Part shown: one piece after another, positions 56,932-64,000 of the stretch
Numbering within the stretch: position 1 is the stretch's first letter
Layout of the letters: each line of letters starts with the position of its first letter
From: Conservatibacter flavescens
Lineage (GTDB): Bacteria; Pseudomonadota; Gammaproteobacteria; Enterobacterales; Pasteurellaceae
Length of the DNA stretch: 64,000 nt
NCBI RefSeq assembly: GCF_002795425.1
Contig: NZ_PHHA01000002.1
Coordinates: 186,001-250,000 of the forward strand
Direction: 5' to 3'
The notes under the pieces: generated by a model
Seen by the model: the letters and a program-made list of their open reading frames with translations, nothing else
The model's database searches: none
Told to the model about the DNA's origin: nothing
Program-made: the position numbers and the translations under genes

Positions 56932-56951
56932 TTGTTTCATTTATACTGAAA

Positions 56952-57248
56952 TTATCCTTTTAACTTGGTGCTTTCTACTCTAGCACGCAATTTCTGACCC
57001 GGTTTAAATACCACAACACGACGAGCAGAAACAGGAACGCTTTCACCGGTTTTCGGGTTACGTCCAGGACGAGAAGCTTTATCTCGCAATTCAAAATTTC
57101 CAAAACCGGATAATTTCACATCATTGCCTGATTCTAATGCCACTCGAATTTCTTCAAAAAAAGTTTCAACTAATGCTTTCGCTTCGCGTTTATTTAGAGC
57201 AAACTTTTCCATTAAATTGTCGGCTATTTCCACTTTCGTTAATGTCAT
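56952..57248 (-). CDS. ihfA: Integration host factor subunit alpha
   Basis: The 98-aa DNA-bending protein has the IHF/HU fold: [40 protein letters not shown] (the flexible arm with its conserved Pro), [15 protein letters not shown]. With IHF-beta it bends DNA sharply, aiding site-specific recombination, replication and transcription. It is 3 bp after pheT, completing the pheS-pheT-ihfA operon. The integrases in this window would probably need IHF. Confidence 0.97.
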   Translation of the reverse strand: MTLTKVEIADNLMEKFALNKREAKALVETFFEEIRVALESGNDVKLSGFGNFELRDKASRPGRNPKTGESVPVSARRVVVFKPGQKLRARVESTKLKG

Positions 57249-57251
57249 AAT

Positions 57252-59639
57252 TTAATCCCTCAAATAGGCGTTAAAACGTTCTTTTAATTCAGATAATACC
57301 ACAGAGATTACCGCATTAATATCCTCTTCTTCAAGTGTTTTTTCAGTGTCTTGAATGGTTAAGCTTACTGCTAAGCTCTTATGCCCTTCAGCAACACCAA
57401 TGCCTTGATACACATCAAATAAGTTGATATGCGTGAGTTTGTCTCCTCCAACCAGACGGCAAACCTCTAACACATCACTTGCAGCAATATCCTCTCTCAC
57501 AACAATAGCTAAATCACGACGATTTGCAGGGAAGCGAGAAATTTCTTTTGCATTCGCAATATTACGTTTTGCAATCTCTTTTACCAAAATCTCACAAGCA
57601 TACACTTTGCCATTTAAACCAATCTTTTGTGCGATTGTTGGATGAATTTGGCCAATAAAACCAATTTCTTTTCCATCAAGTTCAATCGCGGCTGATTGTC
57701 CTGGGTGAAATGCTGTATAAGGTTTTGCAACAAATTTTACGCGTTCAGCTACATTGGTTAAGGATAATAAATTTTCCAAATAACCTTTTAAATCAAAAAA
57801 GTCGGCATTGTCTGATTTACCGGTCCAATGTTCATTTAAACGCGCGCCCGTCATGACCGCTGAAAATACTAATTCTTGACGTACACCAAATTCTGCTGTT
57901 TCATCAGGCATAAAACGCAAACCTGTTTCAAATAAACGCACACGGCTTTGTTGACGATTTTGATTATAAATCACCGCATTTAATAACCCCGTTAGCAACG
58001 ACACTCGCATAGCTGACATTTCTGAAGAAATTGGGTTTGGTAAAATCCATGCATTGATTTCAGGGTGGAGTAACTGCTGAATCTTAGGATCGACAAAACT
58101 ATAAGTAATCGCTTCATGGAAATCACAACTGACCAGTGCAGTTTTGATACGACTAAGGTCAACATCAGCCTCACGATGTTCACGCATGGTTAAATGTGCT
58201 AATGGTGCATTATTTGGGATACTGTTATAGCCATAGATACGGGCAATTTCCTCAATTAAATCTTCTTCAATTTCGATATCAAAACGCCAACTAGGAGAAA
58301 CAACAGTCCAAATATCATTAGCATAAGTGGCATTAAAACCAAGACGGTTTAGAATATCCGTGACAATGTCACTGTCAATATGATGACCTAATAATGCATC
58401 TAATTTGCTGCGACGCAGTTGTACATTTTGTGTTTTTGGCAAATAAGTTTCATTTACAGCTTCACAAATTTCGCCCACTTCTCCTCCGCAGATTTCAACG
58501 ATTAATGCTGTCGCTCGCTCCATTGCATGATGTTGGAGAGTAAAATCGACACCTCGTTCAAAACGATGAGAAGAATCTGTATGCAAACCATATTGACGTG
58601 CTCGCCCTGTAATTGCTAATGGCGCAAAAAATGCCGCTTCTAAAATAATATCTTTAGTGTCTGCATTGACACCGCTATATTCTCCCCCAAAAATTCCAGC
58701 CATTGCTAATGCGCCTTTCTGATCGGCTATCACAAGGGTATTAGGCTGTAGTTTGGCAGTTGTACCATCTAATAAAACTAATTCTTCATTTTCTTTCGCC
58801 ATGCGAACTTGGAATGGCTGCGCAACTTTTGCTGCATCAAAGGCGTGCATTGGTTGCCCTAATTCCAATAAAACAAAATTGGTTACATCCACAATCGGAT
58901 CAATGGAACGAATACCACAACGGCGCAATTTTTCTTTTAGCCACATTGGTGAAGGAACCTTGACATTCACATTTTTGATTGAACGCAGTAAATAACGTGG
59001 GCATGCTTGAGGCGCTTGTACATCAATTTCAATTCGCTCTGAAGATGTCACTTTAGCAATATCAAAATGTGTTGAATTAACCGCAAGTTTATTCGCAACG
59101 CCTATTTCACGCGCTATCCCCGCGATACTAAGACAGTCTGCACGGTTAGGGGTTAAACTAATTTCAATTTCTTTATCATCTAATTGTAAATAATCACGCA
59201 AATCCTTGCCTATTGGCGCATCTTTCGGTAATTCAATAATACCGCTATGATCATCGGAAATACCAAGTTCACTATATGAACAAAGCATTCCTTCAGATGG
59301 TTGGCCACGTAATTTTGTTTTTTTGATTTTAAAGTCACCAGGTAAAATCGCCCCTTCAATAGCAACTGCAACCCGTAAGCCTTGACGACAATTTGGCGCA
59401 CCACATACAATATCTAATAAACGTTCGCCACCCACATTCACTTTTGTTACTTGTAATTTATCCGCATCTGGATGTTGAGCGCATTCAACAACTTCCCCTA
59501 CAACCACATTAGAAAACTCTCCAGCCACAGCTTCAACACCGTCCACTTCGAGGCCCAACATGGTAATTTGTTCGCATAATTGTTCTGTATTCAGTGCTGG
59601 ATTCACCCATTCACGCACCCATAATTCGCTAAATTTCAT
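57252..59639 (-). CDS. pheT: Phenylalanyl-tRNA synthetase beta subunit
   Basis: The 795-aa protein has PheT architecture: the N-terminal EMAP-like tRNA-binding domain ([20 protein letters not shown]), B3/B4 editing domain (about 200-400), B5 domain ([30 protein letters not shown]), a catalytic-like core and the C-terminal anticodon-binding domain ([17 protein letters not shown]). It forms the (alpha-beta)2 synthetase with PheS and edits Tyr-tRNA-Phe. It lies 54 bp after pheS. Confidence 0.97.
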   Translation of the reverse strand: MKFSELWVREWVNPALNTEQLCEQITMLGLEVDGVEAVAGEFSNVVVGEVVECAQHPDADKLQVTKVNVGGERLLDIVCGAPNCRQGLRVAVAIEGAILPGDFKIKKTKLRGQPSEGMLCSYSELGISDDHSGIIELPKDAPIGKDLRDYLQLDDKEIEISLTPNRADCLSIAGIAREIGVANKLAVNSTHFDIAKVTSSERIEIDVQAPQACPRYLLRSIKNVNVKVPSPMWLKEKLRRCGIRSIDPIVDVTNFVLLELGQPMHAFDAAKVAQPFQVRMAKENEELVLLDGTTAKLQPNTLVIADQKGALAMAGIFGGEYSGVNADTKDIILEAAFFAPLAITGRARQYGLHTDSSHRFERGVDFTLQHHAMERATALIVEICGGEVGEICEAVNETYLPKTQNVQLRRSKLDALLGHHIDSDIVTDILNRLGFNATYANDIWTVVSPSWRFDIEIEEDLIEEIARIYGYNSIPNNAPLAHLTMREHREADVDLSRIKTALVSCDFHEAITYSFVDPKIQQLLHPEINAWILPNPISSEMSAMRVSLLTGLLNAVIYNQNRQQSRVRLFETGLRFMPDETAEFGVRQELVFSAVMTGARLNEHWTGKSDNADFFDLKGYLENLLSLTNVAERVKFVAKPYTAFHPGQSAAIELDGKEIGFIGQIHPTIAQKIGLNGKVYACEILVKEIAKRNIANAKEISRFPANRRDLAIVVREDIAASDVLEVCRLVGGDKLTHINLFDVYQGIGVAEGHKSLAVSLTIQDTEKTLEEEDINAVISVVLSELKERFNAYLRD

Positions 59640-59693
59640 TACTATTATCCCTTAATTCTGAATTGATTATCTCGTCAAAAATTTCCGTAGGTA

Positions 59694-60710
<1,017 letters not shown>

Positions 60711-60727
60711 TCATATTATAAACAACA

Positions 60728-60748
60728 AAGCCTCCATGTGGAGGCCTT
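60728..60748 (-). terminator. pheST attenuator terminator
   Basis: GCCTCCA-TG-TGGAGGC (60730-60745), nearly perfect, extends to AAGCCTCCA/TGGAGGCCTT and is followed on the minus strand by TTTGTTGTTT. It lies between the pheM stop and the pheS start, 47-62 bp upstream of pheS. A competing hairpin CAACTA/TAGTTG near 60788-60804 overlaps the end of pheM and could act in antitermination. Confidence 0.85.
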
Positions 60749-60796
60749 AACAGTTTAAATTTCCTTTTTCAGCAAACTAAAAGCCTCAACTATTGA

Positions 60797-60844
60797 TTAG
60801 TTGAAAAATCGAAAGCTAAAAAATACACGGAAATGACAATACAT
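60797..60844 (-). CDS. pheM: Phenylalanyl-tRNA synthetase operon leader peptide
   Basis: A 15-codon frame on the minus strand reads MYCHFRVFFSFRFFN, with six Phe in 15 residues. E. coli pheM encodes [14 protein letters not shown] and governs pheST attenuation. Ribosome stalling at the Phe codons when tRNA-Phe is uncharged should prevent formation of the terminator at 60728-60748. The ribosome-binding site is weak. Confidence 0.85.
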   Translation of the reverse strand: MYCHFRVFFSFRFFN

Positions 60845-60917
60845 ATTTACAATATATTCAAATTGATATTAACTTGTTTAATAATAATATTAAATAGTTA
60901 AAAAATCACGCTTTATT

Positions 60918-61568
60918 TTATAAAACCTCAATTTGAGATTGCACACTTATTTTTTCAAAAAACATACCGCACTTTGGGGCCTTTTTCACGAGAATTTCTT
61001 CTCCTTGATAGATAAAACTGAGGGCAAACGCATGTAAATAAGTGCGGTCAGTTTTTAATTTATTTCCATATAGCACATCACCTAAAATCGGGGAACCTAA
61101 ACTCTTCATTGCAACACGTAATTGATGGGTTTTGCCGGTTTGTGGCATGAGCACAAATAAGCGTAAATGTGGCTCACAATGAATAGAATAAAAACGTGTT
61201 ATCGCGGGATTATTTTTAGTTTGGCACAATTTCCAAGCGCCCCGACGCGATTTTTCCATGTCGCCAACTACCATACCTTGCTTTTTCTTCGGTTTTTGAT
61301 CAGAGAGCGCGAGATAAGTTTTACTGACTTTGTGGTGTGCAAATAAATAGGATAAATGGGCTGCGGCCTCAGCATTTAGGGCTAATATTAATAAACCGGA
61401 TGTAATTTTATCTAAGCGATGAACAAGCCAAACCTGTGGTATCCCCAGTTGGTTCGCCAGCGCGGTGGTCAAACCAATTTCTTCTTGGTCTTTATGCACA
61501 CTTATATTACAAGGTTTATCAATTATGATAAAATCCTGATGTCGATAAACTATATCAAAAATTTGCAT
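60918..61568 (-). CDS. RluA-family pseudouridine synthase (TIGR01621 type)
   Basis: The 216-aa protein has the RluA-family core: the catalytic Asp in VHRLDKITSGLLILAL (about residue 52), the basic segment DMEKSRRGAWKLC and LMPQTGKTHQLRVAM near the end. It lacks an S4 domain and is short, as in the TIGR01621 group known from Haemophilus and relatives. The RNA target is not known. It overlaps nothing; its stop is about 70 bp from the pheM start. Confidence 0.88.
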   Translation of the reverse strand: MQIFDIVYRHQDFIIIDKPCNISVHKDQEEIGLTTALANQLGIPQVWLVHRLDKITSGLLILALNAEAAAHLSYLFAHHKVSKTYLALSDQKPKKKQGMVVGDMEKSRRGAWKLCQTKNNPAITRFYSIHCEPHLRLFVLMPQTGKTHQLRVAMKSLGSPILGDVLYGNKLKTDRTYLHAFALSFIYQGEEILVKKAPKCGMFFEKISVQSQIEVL

Positions 61569-61611
61569 TATGCATTCTTAGTTTTGTAATAAAAAGTGCG
61601 GTTAGAATAAT

Positions 61612-63078
61612 ATGAATATTCCTTTTGAGCAAATTATTGCTTATCTCATTCCCATTATTATATGGACATTAACAGTTTCTATCACTATCCGACTTATCAC
61701 GAAAAAACAAGCTGTATCAGCTACTTTATCTTGGTTGATGGTGATCTATCTTGTACCTATTGTCGGAATTTTGGCATATTTATTATTTGGCGAAATTAAA
61801 TTGGGTAAACGGCGAGGGAACTATTTCAAGACATTACACCCCAAATTTATGCGCTGGTTCAATGAGTTTCAACAATGCGAACATTTAGTCAGTACCAGTC
61901 AAGGAACTTTGCTCTATCGTCCAGTTTTTGAATTAGCACAAAAACGTCTAGGCATTCCTTGTGTATTAGGGAATGAACTCCATATCTTTGACACCCCAGA
62001 ATCGATTATTCAACGTATCATAGAAGATATCAAACTCGCTAAAAGCGATATTAACATGGTATTTTATATTTGGTGGAACGGTGGTTTAGTCGATGATGTT
62101 ATGCATGCTTTAATTGAAGCTAAGCAGCGTGGTGTAAATGTACGAATCTTATTAGATTCCGTTGGTAGCAAAGCTTTTTTTAAAAGCAAGAATTATCGCT
62201 ATATGCTAAAACATGGCATTGAAATTGCAGAAGCGTTGCATGTTAGTCTATTTCGTGTGTTTTTACGGCGCATTGATTTACGCCAACATCGTAAAATTAT
62301 TGTGATCGATAATCAAATTGCTTACACGGGTAGCATGAATATGGTTGATCCAAGTTTCTTCAAGCAAGAGGCTAATGTAGGAAAATGGATTGATATGATG
62401 GTTCGTATCAATGGCCCTGTCTCCCCTGTCCTCAATAGCCTACACGCTTGGGATTGGGAAATCGAAAAAAATGAAGCCCTGCCTTTGGTTTTGCCGGATT
62501 GCCCAAGCCTGCCCATTGAAAATAATAATTCCCACGCGGTACAAATTTTAGCTACAGGGCCGAGTTTTCCTGATGATTTAATGGCGCAATCTTTGTCTAT
62601 TGCAATTTTTTCAGCACGTAAAAGTATTACTATCACTACGCCTTATTTCGTCCCAAGCCATAATATTGCCGAAGCATTACGAATTGCCGCTTTACGTGGC
62701 GTTGAAGTCACCTTAATTTTGCCTAAGCGAAATGACTCATTCTTGGTCCGCTGGGCAAGTCGCACATTCTTTGATGATCTGCTTGCAGCAGGCGTTAAAA
62801 TTTATCAATTTGAAAAAGGCTTATTACATACTAAAAGCGTATTAATTGATAATCGTCTCGCTTTAGTTGGTACGGTTAATATGGATATGCGTAGCTTTAT
62901 GCTGAACTTTGAAGTGACGATGGTAGTAGAAGATAAAAGTTTTGCTAATGAAATTTCAATTTTACATGAAAATTATCTACACAGTTCTCAAAAATTAGAC
63001 TACAATGAATGGCAAAATCGTTCCACTTTTTCAAGAATAATGGAGAAGATTTTTTTCCTATTTAGCCCTTTGTTATAA
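61612..63078 (+). CDS. cls: Cardiolipin synthase
   Basis: The 488-aa phospholipase-D-superfamily enzyme has two N-terminal membrane helices (about 8-28 and 38-60) and two HKD motifs: HRKIIVIDNQIAYTGSMNM (about residue 226) and HTKSVLIDNRLALVGTVNMD (about 406). It condenses two phosphatidylglycerols into cardiolipin and glycerol at the inner membrane. An uptake signal (AAGTGCGGT) lies in the 5' leader directly upstream of the ATG. ClsA is the best match in length and layout. Confidence 0.95.
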   Translation: MNIPFEQIIAYLIPIIIWTLTVSITIRLITKKQAVSATLSWLMVIYLVPIVGILAYLLFGEIKLGKRRGNYFKTLHPKFMRWFNEFQQCEHLVSTSQGTLLYRPVFELAQKRLGIPCVLGNELHIFDTPESIIQRIIEDIKLAKSDINMVFYIWWNGGLVDDVMHALIEAKQRGVNVRILLDSVGSKAFFKSKNYRYMLKHGIEIAEALHVSLFRVFLRRIDLRQHRKIIVIDNQIAYTGSMNMVDPSFFKQEANVGKWIDMMVRINGPVSPVLNSLHAWDWEIEKNEALPLVLPDCPSLPIENNNSHAVQILATGPSFPDDLMAQSLSIAIFSARKSITITTPYFVPSHNIAEALRIAALRGVEVTLILPKRNDSFLVRWASRTFFDDLLAAGVKIYQFEKGLLHTKSVLIDNRLALVGTVNMDMRSFMLNFEVTMVVEDKSFANEISILHENYLHSSQKLDYNEWQNRSTFSRIMEKIFFLFSPLL

Positions 63079-63121
63079 CAGCGGGGCTACCTCTAAATTA
63101 AATAAAGTGTTAGGAGGTTAT

Positions 63122-63754
63122 ATGAAGCAGATCACATTTTATTTAGTTCGTCATGGTCGCACAGAATGGAATGAGCAAGGTCTCATGCAAGGTTCCGGCG
63201 ACTCCCCTCTTACCGAACAAGGCGTGCAAGGCGCTATTCGCACAGGGAAAGCTTTAAGTGCAATTGATTTTTCAGCTGTTTATACCAGTTGTTTACAACG
63301 AACGATTGATACTGCGAAATATATTGTAGGAAATCGTGCAGTTCCAATTTTCCAACACAAAGGATTAAATGAACATGCTTTTGGTTCATGGGAAGGACAA
63401 GTTGTAGAAACATTAAGACAAACTGAAGAATTTCAGCAAATGTTGACAACCCCGGCTCACTATAAGGGAATTAGTAATGGCGGGGAAACATATGAAGCAT
63501 TGGCCGTACGTGCAATGAACGCAATGCTCGATATTATTAAGGTACATGATAAAGGTAATATACTGATTGTTTCACATGGACATACACTACGCATTTTGCT
63601 CGCACTTTTTAATGGTGCAACATGGCGAAATCATCGTGAACCAGGACGGAGTGAGGCACTGTTAAATACGTCAATTAGTATCGTTAAATTTGAAGAAAAA
63701 GACTGTGTTGGTAATTTTACCGTTGAGCAGTGCAACAATATCGAACATTTATAA
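63122..63754 (+). CDS. Histidine phosphatase family protein (GpmB/CobC-like)
   Basis: ATG 63122 follows GGAGG at 4 bp. The 210-aa protein has the phosphoglycerate-mutase-like fold: the phospho-His in LVRHGRTEWNEQG, the conserved Arg in TSCLQRTIDTA, Glu in HAFGSWEG, and the second His in ILIVSHGHTLRIL. It is probably a phosphatase; the exact substrate is unclear (GpmB-, YbbF- or CobC-type). A strong hairpin follows the stop. Confidence 0.88.
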   Translation: MKQITFYLVRHGRTEWNEQGLMQGSGDSPLTEQGVQGAIRTGKALSAIDFSAVYTSCLQRTIDTAKYIVGNRAVPIFQHKGLNEHAFGSWEGQVVETLRQTEEFQQMLTTPAHYKGISNGGETYEALAVRAMNAMLDIIKVHDKGNILIVSHGHTLRILLALFNGATWRNHREPGRSEALLNTSISIVKFEEKDCVGNFTVEQCNNIEHL

Positions 63755-63774
63755 TTTTAACCAAACAGATTCGC

Positions 63775-63808
63775 AAACCCTGTATAACGATTAATACAGG
63801 GTTTTATT
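63775..63808 (+). terminator. Terminator after the histidine phosphatase gene
   Basis: AAACCCTGTAT/ATACAGGGTTT (63775-63785 and 63794-63804), an 11-bp perfect stem with an 8-nt loop, followed by TTTATTTATT on the plus strand. It also separates the convergent folC. Confidence 0.9.
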
Positions 63809-64000
63809 TATTGAGAGGCTATAAATTGTAAAAACTCGCCAACGGTATGGAATGAACCAAAAACCACCACGATATCATTTTCTGAGGTATTTTCTACCGC
63901 ACTTTTTATCGCATTCGCCACAGATGAGGTGGGTTTTATCGTGACATTGTCACTTAATGCACGTAGCTGTTGAGCCAATACTTCTCCGGTTTGTCCTCTA
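63808..64000 (-). CDS. folC: Folylpolyglutamate/dihydrofolate synthase, C-terminal end
   Basis: The last 63 codons of a minus-strand gene that enters from the right. They encode AQQLRALSDNVTIKP, then SVANAIKSAVENTSENDIVV and FGSFHTVGEFLQF, the typical FolC end (GSF(Y/H)TV). FolC adds glutamates to dihydropteroate and folates. The ATP-binding P-loop lies outside the window. It converges on the histidine phosphatase gene. Confidence 0.85.
   Translation of the reverse strand, partial: RGQTGEVLAQQLRALSDNVTIKPTSSVANAIKSAVENTSENDIVVVFGSFHTVGEFLQFIASQ

Overview
The window is a Pasteurellaceae chromosome segment. The evidence is dense copies of the Haemophilus-type DNA uptake signal AAGTGCGGT/ACCGCACTT, often paired head-to-head as transcription terminators, an A+T-rich base composition, a tmRNA tag ANDEQYALAA, and typical gene neighbourhoods (nlpC-ihfA-pheT-pheS, mukFEB, sspAB, uspE/fnr). 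The species cannot be fixed from sequence alone; a Haemophilus, Aggregatibacter or Pasteurella relative fits best.

1-31.4 kb is mostly backbone metabolism and stress. It starts with trpG (cut by the edge) and trpE, each with its own TrpR-overlapped promoter. Then come sohB, yqcC, truC, a TAXI-type TRAP transporter (receptor, fused permease, Usp protein), yoaH, uspE, a monomeric isocitrate dehydrogenase, fnr with an FNR-like box, ackA-pta, yfbV, a flavin reductase, the PurR-controlled cvpA-purF-ubiX operon, dld, a repeat-rich lipoprotein, dapD, sspA-sspB, two ferritins, a potassium channel, sbcB, an EamA transporter and a Fic protein framed by a 45-bp direct repeat. 31.5-38.1 kb is the mukF-mukE-mukB condensin operon.

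38.2-46.97 kb is accessory DNA between the muk operon and ssrA. Two copies of a 105-bp repeat (43358-43462 and 46866-46970), each carrying a copy of the ssrA terminator, suggest two integrative elements stacked at one site. The ssrA-proximal element (about 3.5 kb) has an intact P4-type integrase, iteron-like repeats, a RelE/HigB-type toxin with an HTH antitoxin, and a small orphan ORF, but no primase. The distal element keeps only a possible integrase N-terminal stub, four unrecognised small genes (one broken by an amber codon), a shred of a lambda-like tail module (U frameshifted, V, G and G-T with a slippery heptamer) and small lipoproteins.

46.98-64 kb returns to backbone: ssrA, a cytochrome c, ttcA, tRNA-Val(GAC), hemA, an MFS drug pump, gloB diverging from a methyltransferase gene, an isochorismatase-fold hydrolase, yegP, ycaO, nlpC, ihfA, pheT, pheS with a Phe-rich leader peptide and attenuator, an RluA-family synthase, cls, a histidine phosphatase and the 3' end of folC. 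An intrinsic terminator on the + strand between the cytochrome gene and ttcA, with no annotated gene upstream, hints at a small RNA.
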